Both the position numbers and the translations under genes were made by a program. DNA of 64,000 nucleotides from Grammothele lineata (lineage: Eukaryota > Basidiomycota > Agaricomycetes > Polyporales > Polyporaceae): assembly GCA_002150815.3 (NCBI GenBank), contig NDFF03000107.1, positions 52,169 through 116,168 on the forward strand, given 5' to 3'. The notes below the pieces were generated by a model. It was given only the letters and a program-made list of their open reading frames with translations. It had not been told where the DNA came from and searched no databases. Positions 25,091-35,989 of this stretch are shown here, in pieces; within the stretch, counting starts at the first letter, position 1, and each line of letters starts with the position of its first letter.

Positions 25091-26286
25091 GCTCCACCAC
25101 TTTAAATATATTCTATCATCTTGTGCCACATCAGCAAAGTGGTGGCGAACGCGACCTTGCAAGGTCATGCAATATAATGGTACATCCGGTAAGATCTTGT
25201 CCGTAATGCGCGATCCTTCACCTATGACTCCGGTCATTGGCCGTCCCCCAGCGGTCATGCGTGGTCATGCGACGCGGGCCGGATGACCGCACGCGACCGT
25301 GGCTCAGCGAGCGCGCGACCATGCAGGATCACTGCATGACCACCTTCCAGGGTGGGTATGATCGTTCCATGATCATTTGTGATCATGACGCGCGGGCGGG
25401 ATGGTCATCGCGTATCCTGTGCGATCGTTTACCAGTGCATAGATGATCATGTATAGGGGTGCCCATGATCATTGTAGCCATAATATATTACTTTTGAATG
25501 TACGGTTCTGGGCGCCGTACAGGCGATTCATGCGGGCCACATCATGCTCAAAATGCGACAAAAATGGTTGTATTCCCAGTAAGGCGAGAGAAATACAGGG
25601 TGTACATAGGATACTACACTAATATTGCGACGCACACCTCTAAAGAAGACGACGACGACAGAGCACAACATACCTTGGGTACTGTATGACCATAGCAGGG
25701 ATGGCGGCTTTGGGGTCGCATGCGCGCAATGGAGGAAGAGACTTACTCGTAGTTCGAGTACCAGCGCCGGGCGAACACAGTGAGAGAAGACTCAGGGGCT
25801 ATTATGAGTGGTATAGGCAACCGCACTCACCGAGGTTGAGCCTAAGAGGAAGCACACAAGGGGGGCGGACATCAGAGCGATGGCCCGAGGCTAGAAGACA
25901 AAGCCGTTGGAACTTGGTATAGGGTGAAAGGAGGACAGGCAAGACTCAACGCCCCTGGATATATGCGCATGTAGTCAACTCACCTGATGTATGAGCCCAA
26001 TGCATGGCTCGCAATCTTCATAGACAGGACCAGTAGAGTCCAGATCCACCAGACTCGGACGCACAGGATGCACAAAGTTTCAGCATCTCTATGCGCCAAG
26101 AGAAAGTATAGTGGACGCACCTTTGCATCGACAAGCCTTTTCCAAGAAGAAAGACTGTCCACAAATGATGACATGGAAGGACTTACCTCGAGGACGGACT
26201 GAGAGCAAATTGCGGGTAAGTTGCAGGAGAGGGGAGGAGATGGACGTTGGACGTTGGACGGAAGGAGAGGAGGCAGAATGGCGGTC

Positions 26287-26295
26287 TTTATATAT
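26287..26295 (-). promoter_or_regulatory. Orphan TATA box
   Basis: ATATATAAA on the minus strand is a strong TATA match pointing toward 26.2 kb, where only exon-like fragments can be seen. It suggests an unannotated short transcript. Confidence 0.35.
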
Positions 26296-27139
26296 CCCAT
26301 CCGAGCAGATTGACAGCATGACAGCATGCCAGGGCAGAGGGTTCTGGAGAACTCGGGCAGGGGCAGAGAGGCAGAGATCGAGCAGAGGCGAGGGAGGAAA
26401 GACACTTCGACGCGTCAACGCGGTGACGCGATGACGTCGCGCGCCCTTGTCGTCGCACGTCAGTCACCTGATCGTATACGCGTCACTACTCGCGGGGGCC
26501 ACAGTAACTAGTCAGCCTCTGGCGCACTAAGTATGCCATTCAAGTTGAAGCAGAATCGTGTTGAAGCGCTTGCCTCTGGTGTTTCCTTGTGCTGAGGGAA
26601 AGCCCTCTAGTGAATATCTGTTGTCTTGCGCGATTTTTCCGATGCACTCGCCGCATACTAATCGAGTGTGATCTTCAAAAACCCCTCTTTACATGTTGTT
26701 ACGATTTTATACATCCTGACCAGTTCTACAATGATCCTACAGGAAACTGTAATTACCATGAGTATGAAATGCAAGATCATACCACATCTTACGCTACGTA
26801 AGATGGCCGTTACGACGTCCGGAGGACAGGGACAGGATCATGCATGACCACCGCCCGACCTGCGCGACGGGCGGCTATCGTGCGACCGTCACCGGCCCGT
26901 CGTGCGCGGTCACTGGTGGTCACTGGTGGTCACCCTTCGTCCGATTTTCACCGTTTCGCTGATGCAACGATGCCGAACTTGAGCTCTCTAGACCCCCGGG
27001 CCTCTTCAAGTTTTTGCCCTGTATCACTGTCGTATCTACGTGACGCCTATTCTATTCATACCTGGCATTTATCTGGTAAGTTACTCTCTTACTTCCTATC
27101 ATTAACATATGTTCACTATGGCGCGTCTTTGATGCAGCT

Positions 27140-29370
27140 ATGTGGCTGCTAAACACGGCGACTGCGAGACTCACATTTTTTCCTGGGCCTAACGACATTC
27201 CTGGCGGATACGCGATCCTCTCGCACGTCTGGGGTGCTCCTTCAGAGGAAGATACGTTCCAGAGTGTCCAAGAAGCTGCAAAGCAGTGCGATGAGAACGA
27301 CGAACGATTCGCTACTCTCGCTCGGGGTGAAAAACCGCGTCTAAGCCTCGAGGAGTTCCAAGTGGCAGTTGAAGAACTACAGAACACAGTCGAACAGCAG
27401 CAGCGTACTATAGAACGACTCATTGCGTCGCTGTCCCCGCCCTTTCACTTTCATCATCCCGGTTCCCGAGCTCCACCCCCGTCATCTTCACAGCCACTGC
27501 GCTCAGGCAGTCCGGGGCTACATCGCGCGTGCGAAAGCCAATCATCCGGCCGAAGAGATTCTCACGAATTGCCATCCGTTACCCCACGCGACCTTGTCTC
27601 TCCTAAAATTCGCTATCTCCTCCTTCAAGCAGAAGAGAATGGGTTTAAGTGGGCGTGGGCAGACACGTGTTGTATTGACAAAACGAGTAGCTCCGAGCTC
27701 ACAGAAGCTATCAATTCGATGTTCCGCTACTACGCCCTTTCCGATGTCTGCTACGTTCACATGGCCGACGTCCCCGCTGATTGCAATCCATTCAATAGAT
27801 CTGGCTACCACGTATTTCGCAATAGTCAATGGCACCGCCGGGGATGGACGCTACAGGAGCTCCTCGCTCCCAAGACAGTCCGTTTTGTATCGCGCGACTG
27901 GACACCCCTCGGAGACAAGATGACGCTTGCGAAGGTCCTCGAAAGGATAACCACCATCCCTGAGAGTGTGTTGACATTCAAGAAGGACATCACAGAGGTC
28001 TGCGTCGCAGCGCGAATGAGCTGGGCGTCCATGCGCACAACAACAAGGATCGAGGACCAGGCGTACTGCATCTTCGGAATCTTCGGAATTAACATGCCAA
28101 CTCTCTATGGCGAAGGCCGCAACGCTTTCTATCGGCTGCAAGAGGAGATATTGCGAACTTCGGAGGACAACAGTCTCTTCGCATGGGGTCCATATGAGAT
28201 TACCGCTTCGGACGTGGCCTTGCTCAGTCGGACCATCGTTTCAGACGAAGACAGAGACGCGAACACAATCACAGATCTCAGGGACCTGTACCTGTTCTCT
28301 CCATCTCCATCGATGTACCGATTGTGCGGCGACATTATTTTTTCCCGCACAAGTGCAGTAATAAGCCACACAGCCAAATCAGTGGTAAGCCTTTTAAGTC
28401 ATGTTGTTGACCACCACACCATAGTAACATTTGGACGGATCTGCAGGATGCTAGTCCCTCTCTGACATCAGAGACAGCATCTCATGCAATCTCATTCACT
28501 CTCACTCCTCGAGGAATCCGCGCGCATCTACCCCTTTGCGAACTAGACAACGCCGGAAAGTACGCCCTAGCGCAACTGTATGGCAGTAGCCTTGGTGGAC
28601 GACATCTTTGGCTCATCCTCCGCTGTGATCACCAAGCATCCTATGGAAGCGACCTATCAATCTACACTTGCTCTGTGAACCCCTATCGACTCGTATACAC
28701 CATGAGCGACACGCTTAAAGCTGGTCAATGGAACTGGCGGGACGTCTATATCTCTCCACAACCTGAATACTGTGTCTCAAGCCCTTACGACCCGCACGAG
28801 CGTATTTCGCGCCTTCAAATAGGTCCTTCCACGCCGCCGTTTATCCTCAGACGAGATATGATGACTCGCTTTGAGGAACGCTTCAACTTGGTGTTGAGAA
28901 CTGTCAGCACCGCCCCGCCAACGGCGGCGCACCGGGTGGGTGTGCCGAGTCCGCCGACAGTGCTCACCTTCAATACCGATCTCCCCGTATATGACAAACC
29001 CGGGGAAGGTCACCATCGGATTCCCATTCAGGTTGTGTTGGCACTCGGGCTTTGCGACTGTTCAGACCGTGAAAGCTGGGAATTAGAAGGCGAAACACCC
29101 GTTAACCCTCATTATTTCGTGGTTCAGGCCTCAGGCCTCGATGATGTTCCCACTGACGTCAAAGCCATCTCGCACAACTGTGAACAGGACCATATCGTGC
29201 TAGGAGAAAATCAGCGTTCATGTGCGGTAGAAGGCGGGGCCGCAGACGACTGGACGCAGCCACTGGCCCTACTAGGAGCTCTCGTAATTACGGCTTCATT
29301 CAGAAAGTGCCGCTTATACGCAGATGGAAGGTCATTAGAGGTTATCTTCGAGCATTTTGGGTGGGACTAG
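27140..29370 (+). CDS. HET domain (heterokaryon incompatibility) protein HET-1
   Basis: Join(27140..28384, 28447..29370) gives 722 aa. The HET domain starts at once with MWLLNTATARL and GGYAILSHVWG. Its later motifs are WADTCCIDKTSSSELTEAIN, HRRGWTLQELLAP and the GEGRNAFYRLQEEILR block. Between SHVWG and WADTCCIDK lies an extra stretch of about 110 residues with a predicted coiled-coil (LSLEEFQVAVEELQNTVEQQQ) and a Ser/Pro-rich part. The C-terminal half is unrecognised. By family, HET domains trigger programmed cell death after incompatible fusion or other non-self cues; they act in the cytosol with partners such as NLRs. The single 62-nt intron is in phase 0. It is a close paralogue of HET-2, with the HET part conserved and the C-terminus diverged. 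The ATG follows an intron-like ATGCAG|CT acceptor, so a 5' UTR intron is likely. Confidence 0.88.
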
Positions 29371-29404
29371 GTCTTCTTCCAAGATTGTTGCTAGACGCTG
29401 TATA

Positions 29405-29720
29405 TCATAATGTTGTGTACAAGCTGGGCGCACGTCCCGCCGCTGACGCACCTGGCCTGTGAGCGACCCGGCAAGGATCCGGAGCACGGTCGCAGCATGT
29501 TCTTCGATGACGCGTGGGCGTGCGTCGATGCAGCACACGAAATCCGCAGGAGCGAAGATCTCGTGTGAGCCGTTCCGCGCGTAAATTCGTAGAAGACAGC
29601 CGAGCCGACGCATATGCAGGCGAGGAGACTCGCGGTGGGGAGGAAGGACGAGTCGGAGAGCTCGCGTGTGAGACGGGCGACACGCAACAAAGCTGTGTTG
29701 ATGGGTATCACGTGATGCGT
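29405..29720 (-). pseudogene. BTB-family gene relic (exon-2 fragment)
   Basis: On the minus strand, pieces of the BTB-family exon 2 survive in different frames: VARLTREL, then LLACICVGSAV, then ADFVCCIDARPRVIEEHAA. They follow the order of the intact gene at 32.3 kb (LARLTGEL, LLACMRLGSAV, ADFACCIDARPRVVEAHAT). The fragment is frameshifted, lacks exon 1 and the C-terminal cysteines, and abuts repeat copy 2. It marks an old extra member of the array lying between the two HET genes. Confidence 0.7.
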
Positions 29721-29760
29721 CTCCGTGTTCGATTCCTGCTCCTCGGAATCCTAATACAGT
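29681..29760. repeat. Dispersed direct repeat, copy 2
   Basis: A shorter copy of the repeat at 24895-25090, with about 120 nt missing inside. It overlaps the edge of the BTB relic. Confidence 0.5.
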
Positions 29761-30021
29761 GGCGAAGTTGCCAACCAACTCCTGAAGTACTACGCATCAG
29801 CGTGAAGATACTCGATACACTCCCTCTAAACTTTCTGCCTCAGCGTCACATCGTCTACGGCGCCAACCCTCTCTACATTCAAGGCTGGTAAGTACTAGCG
29901 GCGCCTGAAGACTCGGACTCGTCGGACACGGTTGGCCTCGCAACTTGAAGTACGTGTTTATAGGCGATCCGGCTCTTGAAATTACGGCCTGTTTCGGACT
30001 AACTCTAATGCTAATGCAGCT

Positions 30022-32175
30022 ATGTGGCTGCTCAATACTGCGACTGCAAAGCTTCGGTTCTTCTCTCGGCCTGAAGACGTCCCTGGCGGATACGCGATCC
30101 TCTCACACGTCTGGGGTGCTGCCGCAGAGGAGGACACGTTCCAGAAGGTCCAAGACGCGTGTAGGCAGTGCGAAGAGAAGGATGCGCGGCGTAGAGCTCT
30201 CAGAAAAGGCGAAAGACCGCGTTTAAGTCTCGAAGAGCTTCAAACAGCTGTCGAAGCACTTCAGGCGACCGTCGTGCAGCAGCAGCGCAAAATCGATGCG
30301 CTCGCTGCGTCCCTATCACTACAACATTCTTCTTCACGCTCTCGACCTTCTGTAAGGTCTCCTCCAAAGACAGGACTCGCAGAAAATCCGGTCCACGATG
30401 CAGACGATCTTCCACTACCCATGCTTCAATCTCTTGCTGCGTTTCCGACCATCACTACCCCTCGAGATCTCATCTCACCTAAAATACGCAACTTCCTCAT
30501 TCTCGCCGAGCAGCAGGGTTTCAAATGGGCTTGGGCGGACACCTGCTGTATTGACAAGACGAGCAGTTCTGAGTTGACCGAAGCCATCAACTCTATGTTC
30601 CGCTATTACGCGCTCTCCGACGTTTGCTACGTCTACATGGCCGACGTCCCTAGAGGATGTAATGTACGAGGCTCTGTGTTCCAGAGGAGTCAGTGGCATA
30701 CTCGCGGTTGGACGCTTCAGGAGTTGCTTGCACCAAAGGTAGTCAACTTCATGGCCAAGGACTGGACGCTTCTTGGGAACAAATTCGACCTTGCCGGTAT
30801 TCTCCAAACGATCACGTCTATTCCCAGGAGTGTATTGCGGTTTGAGGTGGACGTCACGGAGGTTAGCGTCGGAGCAAGGATGAGTTGGGCATCCAGTCGC
30901 TCTACAACACGAGTCGAGGACGAAGCGTACTGTTTGTTTGGTATATTCGGGATCAATATGCCGACTCTTTACGGGGAGGGGCGCAACGCGTTCTACCGGT
31001 TACAGGAAGAGATTCTGAGAACCTCTGAGGACACAAGTCTCTTTGTCTGGGGAAAGCATGCGACCGTCGCGGACACGGATCAGATAAAACGAATCATTGC
31101 CGATGAACGCTGGCAGGATAAGAAAAGCACCAAGAATACCGAGCACTCTTGTCTCTTTGCTCCATCCACTTCGGACTTCCGGCTTTGCAGCGATATCGTC
31201 TTCACTAGCACAGATACGAACTTCGTCTGCACGACTAAACCAGTAAGTTCGCTGTTTCCTTGTTGCGGCCGAGCCAATAGTAACATTCATGATAAGTTCC
31301 AGCGTGTTGCCCCTCTTCCACCCTGGTCGAGAACGCAGACGAAGACGGTGACGCAGATGCCAGAATTCGCATCATTTACTCTAACCCCGCAAGGGGTCCG
31401 CGCTCATTTACCCATATACAAACCAGATAGTTCCGGAGAATATGTCATCGGGGAGCTATGCGGCAGCGGGTTCAAAGCCAGCGAAAAGTTCAGCGGTCCC
31501 TTGCTCATCCTTCGCCGAGACTCAAAACAAGTTTCCACGCGGGACGCGCTGACCTACACCTGCGCGGGAAACATCAGCCGCCTCTTGTTCCTCAATCTAT
31601 CTACCTTCATGGAGTCTCTACCCTGGGAGTGGTGCGACGTTTATATCGTCCCGCGGCCCGTGTACCGCGTCTCTGACCCGACAGACTTTTACGAGCTTAT
31701 CACTCGTCTCCGAGCTCACTCCACACCGCCTTTCGTGATCGCGAGGCAGATGATAGCGAGCTTTGAGCGACGTACCGACACCGTTCTGCAACTTGCGAAG
31801 GTGTCACGGTCGGATACCGATGGATCATCAACGGTGTTTCTAGTCTTCGAACCCATGGCGCTTTCTCCATTGCGGGATCGGGTTGTGGTCACGTTCGGCC
31901 GTTGTGACCGCATGCCCTATACACAAGACGGACTCTGCCCCCACTACATTGCGTTCCGCACACTTGATGAGGACACTGGTATTGGTGAAAATACGCACAG
32001 TTGCGACTCGGACCATGTCGCGCTGACAGGAGATAAAGACCAGTACCTGAAAAGAAGAGGATTCCGGCGGAAGAAAGAGGTGACAGAACTTGTTGTTTCT
32101 CTCTCGAAAAGCAAGATTTACGCGGCAGGAAACACGTTGAACGTCAAACTCGTTAACATAACGGCAGTCTGGTAG
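30022..32175 (+). CDS. HET domain protein HET-2
   Basis: A tandem paralogue of HET-1 with the same order: MWLLNTATAKL, GGYAILSHVWG, coiled-coil insertion (LSLEELQTAVEALQATVVQQQ), WADTCCIDKTSSSELTEAIN, HTRGWTLQELLAP, and GEGRNAFYRLQEEILR. The frame is open from 30022 to 32175 (717 codons). At the exact place of HET-1's intron, however, there is a perfect GTAAGT...TTCCAG segment, 31243-31302, of 60 nt. It has no stop and is in phase 0. Splicing gives 697 aa, retention 717 aa; the spliced form is favoured by homology. The function is inferred as incompatibility or cell-death signalling. Nearest neighbours are HET-1 upstream and a BTB gene in convergent orientation 148 nt downstream. Confidence 0.88.
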   Translation: MWLLNTATAKLRFFSRPEDVPGGYAILSHVWGAAAEEDTFQKVQDACRQCEEKDARRRALRKGERPRLSLEELQTAVEALQATVVQQQRKIDALAASLSLQHSSSRSRPSVRSPPKTGLAENPVHDADDLPLPMLQSLAAFPTITTPRDLISPKIRNFLILAEQQGFKWAWADTCCIDKTSSSELTEAINSMFRYYALSDVCYVYMADVPRGCNVRGSVFQRSQWHTRGWTLQELLAPKVVNFMAKDWTLLGNKFDLAGILQTITSIPRSVLRFEVDVTEVSVGARMSWASSRSTTRVEDEAYCLFGIFGINMPTLYGEGRNAFYRLQEEILRTSEDTSLFVWGKHATVADTDQIKRIIADERWQDKKSTKNTEHSCLFAPSTSDFRLCSDIVFTSTDTNFVCTTKPVSSLFPCCGRANSNIHDKFQRVAPLPPWSRTQTKTVTQMPEFASFTLTPQGVRAHLPIYKPDSSGEYVIGELCGSGFKASEKFSGPLLILRRDSKQVSTRDALTYTCAGNISRLLFLNLSTFMESLPWEWCDVYIVPRPVYRVSDPTDFYELITRLRAHSTPPFVIARQMIASFERRTDTVLQLAKVSRSDTDGSSTVFLVFEPMALSPLRDRVVVTFGRCDRMPYTQDGLCPHYIAFRTLDEDTGIGENTHSCDSDHVALTGDKDQYLKRRGFRRKKEVTELVVSLSKSKIYAAGNTLNVKLVNITAVW

Positions 32176-32323
32176 ATCTCAGGAGTGGGGATTCTCGCGG
32201 ATATGCTCGCGCGACAGACCTACACATCCTATCAAGAGAAGAATCAAAGTGAACACATACGACGAGGATGATATCCGCACGTTCTATCCCTCAGGTTGAC
32301 AACTGCGCCTTTAGTTTCAAGCT

Positions 32324-33481
32324 TCAAGCCTCATGTGCGTCTGCGCCCCATCCAGGCACCTCAATTCCCAACAACGCCGGAAGGCCCTTCCACATCGCTC
32401 GCGCCTCCTCTTCGTGCCGCGCGACGAACGCAGCCATGCACATCGCGCACAGCCTCGCACCCGCCGGCAGGTAGTGCGAGTACGGCGGGGCGACGACCTC
32501 GACCGCCAACATCTTCCCCGCGTGCGTAGCGAGCCCCTCGAGCGCCGCGCGCAGCACCACGGCGCACGCCCCGCGGCTGACGCACCCTTGCGAGATGGGC
32601 GACCCGAGGATCCGGAGTACGGCCGTAGCGTGTGCCTCGACGACGCGTGGGCGCGCGTCGATGCAGCACGCGAAGTCCGCAGCAGTGAGGATCGCGCGCG
32701 ACCCGTCCTCGCGCGCGAATCCGTGGACGACAGCCGAGCCGAGGCGCATGCAGGCGAGGAGGGCGGTGGGGAGGAGGGAGAGCTCGCCTGTGAGACGAGC
32801 GAGGTTTACGACGCCGATGGCGTGCTCGGGCTCGAAGTTGATAGGGGTCCAAGAGGCGATGCGTTTCCAATCCTCGAAGTGAGCGGGGTAGAGCGACTTG
32901 AGGTATTGGAGAGACTGTTCGTACAGCTCCTTCATCTGATACTTGTGGCCTAGGCGTATAGACGCGTATAACGCATGGAACGAAGGCTTTTCTGCGTTGT
33001 AGAAACTGGACAATGTAGGTCAGAATGCGCAGAGCTGGCAGCTGTGACCTCAGGCGTACCTAATGTTACGTCGCGGCATGTACATGCGGAGCATGTGCCG
33101 CAAATCCTCCGGGGAGTCTGAGAGAGTGACGATGGAGCACCGTATCTTCGGTTTTTCTACCCTGCTTCGAAAAGAGCGGACAGGGTGTCCGGGTTTCGCG
33201 AAGAGGTCTTGGAGGACCGGGGAGTGGTCTGCAAGAAGGCCCTCGTATACACGGAATTGCACGTCCTTCGCGACGAGAACTATGGTGCCGTCTTCAAACC
33301 AAAACTCCTGGTCTCCAGCGATATTGGAAAGGCCGTCCTCCCGATCCTGCATTTTGGTCGCAGATGGAGCTGAACCCTCTTGCGGGTTTTCATGCTGACT
33401 GCTTTCTGGTGAGACCCCCGAGCGTTCAAGTTCAGCCTCAGCGTCCATACGGGCGCGTTTTTTTGATGACCGGGTGAACAT
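32324..33481 (-). CDS. BTB/POZ domain protein BTB-1
   Basis: Complement(32324..33005, 33060..33481), 367 aa. Exon 1 has the basic motif KKRARMD and the BTB fold (EFWFEDGTIVLVAKDVQFRV through SIVTLSDSPEDLRHMLR). Exon 2 starts SFYNAEKPSFHALYASIRL-GHKYQM, then has EHAIGVVNLARLTGEL and ends with a Cys-containing tail (RLCAMCMAAF). The intron is phase 2 at the family's fixed site. BTB proteins dimerise and many act as Cullin-3 substrate adaptors; no such link can be shown here. The start is the ATG just before the basic motif, as in all paralogues. It is the closest living relative of the 29.4 kb relic. The second exon is unusually GC-rich. Confidence 0.85.
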
Positions 33482-33945
33482 CGTCTGGAAGAGGGAGAGT
33501 GCGTCGAGGAGTGGGGCGAGTGGGATTATAAGTGTTCGAAATTTAACGTTCAAATAGAAGCAGGACGCGTACGCACCAAGTGGAAGGATTGTGGAAGGAC
33601 TGTGGAAGGCACCGCATTCTCAAGCGCCGGTCGTCTCGAATACAACATTGTCACAGCACCCAAGAGAACGCTCACATACATACCTCTCAGAGGATCCTGA
33701 CTCTATCCATACCAGCATGCATTCGATCATCGTGAGTGCATGAAGCGCGGTGCTGAGTTGCGCGCGCGCGAGGCATAGTCCATTTCATGGGCATGCAAAA
33801 ATACATGTGCAACAGAGCGAAATACGACATGTGTACGAATAGCGGCGCCGTCGCTGTGGTGGACGACCCCGATGTTTTGAAACCGCCCGACCAGTACATG
33901 AGAGAAAGGCGCACGGCAATAACTCCCCACGTCCAACCCATCCCC
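33482..33945. other. Intergenic between BTB-1 and RPL14
   Basis: Promoter of BTB-1 on one side and RPL14 3' region on the other. No further gene seen. Confidence 0.4.
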
Positions 33946-34672
33946 TCATGCAGACGCCTTCGCGAGGGACTTGCGGACCTGGTCTCTCCGTGCCTTCTTC
34001 GCGAGCATGACGGCGAAGCGCTCGAAGTCGTTGAGCGACCTCCGCTTCGCGATCGCCTCCCGCTTCTGCGCCCACGACGACTTCTGCCACTTCTCGACCG
34101 TGCCCTCCTTCTCGAGCTGCTTGCGGACGACACCGGTGCCGGCGCCACGGGGGAGGGACGTGAGGACAAAGGGAGTGAGAGTCATGTGGCGGTAGGGGAA
34201 AGACTGGCGGGGCACGTCGGTGGTGGGGCCGTCGATGATGGCCTGAAAATCATACGGTCAATACACAGCGTAGCAGAGACGGCATTCAAGCAAGGCTTAC
34301 GCGGTTGTGGTCGATGATCTCCGCGATAACGGCGATCTTGCCCTCTGAGGGACCAGACTTGAGGAGGACGACTGGGGGCGAAAGATCAGGGACAGCCATA
34401 GCCGTCGTGAACATGTTTGCGCACCTCGGCCGACCTCGACGAAGCGAGTGAAGTTGGAGGGTTGTTCCTGTTCACCGTCGAATAAGCAACTCGGTGTCGT
34501 GGTTGCGTGAGGCCAGAACGTCAAGAGATGCGGCATAGGAGCCCCAACCGTCATCCAAAACCCATTCGTGCCATCCACCCACAAAAAGCCCGTTCCACCT
34601 CCCGTTTTCTCGTCCATCCGACTCCAAGCCGACCTGGCGCACAACTGACAGCATTTGGACACTCACCGGCAT
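33946..34672 (-). CDS. RPL14: 60S ribosomal protein L14 (eL14)
   Basis: Four coding exons. Exon 1 is only ATG-CCG (34667-34672) before a GTGAGT donor. Later exons give NFTRFVEVGR, VVLLKSGPSEGKIAVIAEII, DGPTTDVPRQSFPYRHM and the basic C-terminus SSWAQKREAIAKRRSLNDFE to KARRDQVRKSLAKASA. This is a clear match to eukaryotic eL14, a large-subunit protein with an SH3-like fold that binds rRNA. The first intron (about 200 nt) is long for this genome. A possible upstream 5' UTR exon ends at an intron with acceptor CGCAG near 34724. As a housekeeping gene within the BTB island it gives a fixed synteny point. Confidence 0.9.
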
Positions 34673-34889
34673 GGCGTTGGACTTGAGGGTCTTGAGGACG
34701 GCGTTGATGATCTGGGCAACGGGGCCTGCGCGGAGGAAAGGTTCGCTTACGTGATGAGATGAGCGCTTGAAATTGGGCGGTCTTCCACGTGGATGGCTTT
34801 CAGGCGCCTAATTGCTCGTAGCCTCTTGCACGTTGAACTAAACTCGTCCGCCTGTTCATATTCCACCACTGTCGACTGCCTTCGAAGCT

Positions 34890-35989
34890 ATGGAAATAGA
34901 CGAAGCAAGTCCCTACCATCCTGTTAGCTTGCCTCGTCCCTCCGTTACACGGACACAGGACGAGGAGTTCTGGTTCTCGGACGGCAACGTCATCCTCCTT
35001 GCGCGAGACGTCAAGTTTCGCATATACTCGGGTCTCCTCGCCAATCGCTCTCCAGTGTTCCAAGATATGTTTTCTTTGCCTCAACCAACGGCCCTTTCCG
35101 ACAGTCCTTGTCCTACCGTCGAGATGACGGACTCCCCAGAGGATCTGCGGCACATCTTACGCGTGTTCATGCCGAACAAGGACCACAGGTAAGCTTCTCA
35201 GTCTTGGGCGGAGCACGATATCGATCAGCCTGGTTATGCCTGAGACTGACATGGTGGATCAGCCCTTTTTCTGTTCAGATAAAGTCCTTCGAGGCGATCT
35301 CAGCCTGTATCCGTCTTGGTCACAAGTACCAGATGGCGGAATTAGTCAAGTACTCCCTCTGCCATCTCAAAAACTACTTCACGAACGATTTTGACGTGTG
35401 GAACTCCAAATCGTCGCCTTGTCTCGAGGAAATCTTCCCTAGAGTTCGACTTGTTGATATCGTCCAGGAGGTAGTACACCTCGCTCGTCTCACTTGCGCA
35501 CATTCCCTTCTACCGACAGCACTGCTGATTTATGTCGACTCCTCTGTGGACGAGATTCTGATCGGATACACCCGAGAGGACGGCTCTAGGGTACGCGTGT
35601 CGTACGAAGACCTCGCGCGATGTCTGTCCGCCAGGGAACGGCTCTTTTCAGCTTGTGTCGCGGGCGCATACGAAGTCTTTGACGCCGTAACATCTAGTAC
35701 CTGCCGCACTTCAAAGAAATGCAAGAATGTCCTTCAAGATTACTTGCTATATGTAAATCCGAAGAAACCTGGAGTACCCACCTGGTATCTCACGGACCCG
35801 ACCATAACCTATCGGCCAATGTACGTGGAGAACATACGAGAAGATGGCCTATGCGCGACGTGTTTCAAGGAGTTGAATAACCGCGAGGAAGACGTGCGTA
35901 GGCGTGTCTGGAACGACCTTCCTTCCCTCTTCGGCCTCACCATAGAAGATTGGCCCGGGGGCCCTCCGACCCCTCACGCCCGCACATAA
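34890..35989 (+). CDS. BTB/POZ domain protein BTB-2
   Basis: Join(34890..35188, 35263..35989), 341 aa. The N-terminus is short and lacks the usual basic motif. The BTB core reads EEFWFSDGNVILLARDVKFR to EMTDSPEDLRHILRVFMP. Exon 2 has FEAISACIRL-GHKYQM but replaces the usual AIGVVNIARLT with VDIVQEVVHLARLT, a feature shared only with BTB-3. Cysteines occur at CRTSKKC and LCATCFKEL. The protein ends EDWPGGPPTPHART. BTB-2 and BTB-3 are tandem sister genes with similar upstream words (TTCGCTTACGTGAT at about 34742 and 36373). The promoter overlaps the RPL14 5' region, so the two genes may be co-regulated. Role as adaptor is inferred from family only. Confidence 0.85.

Larger units (their letters stand above)
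24688..27139. other. Intergenic region with repeats and a possible small minus-strand gene
   Basis: About 2.5 kb upstream of HET-1. It holds one copy of a dispersed direct repeat (24895-25090) and two stretches rich in GGTCATG/CATGACC/GATCATG words (25230-25470 and 26835-26940). A minus-strand TATATAAA sits at 26287-26295, with exon-like blocks downstream near 25986-26180. One of these blocks could encode a membrane helix and ends at a good GTGAGT donor. I could not join a full reading frame. Confidence 0.4.
29371..30021. other. Spacer between HET genes holding a BTB relic and repeat copy 2
   Basis: Apart from the relic and repeat listed separately, no coding sequence is seen. Its end is the HET-2 5' region, with the same ATGCAG|CTATGTGG context as HET-1. 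Confidence 0.5.
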
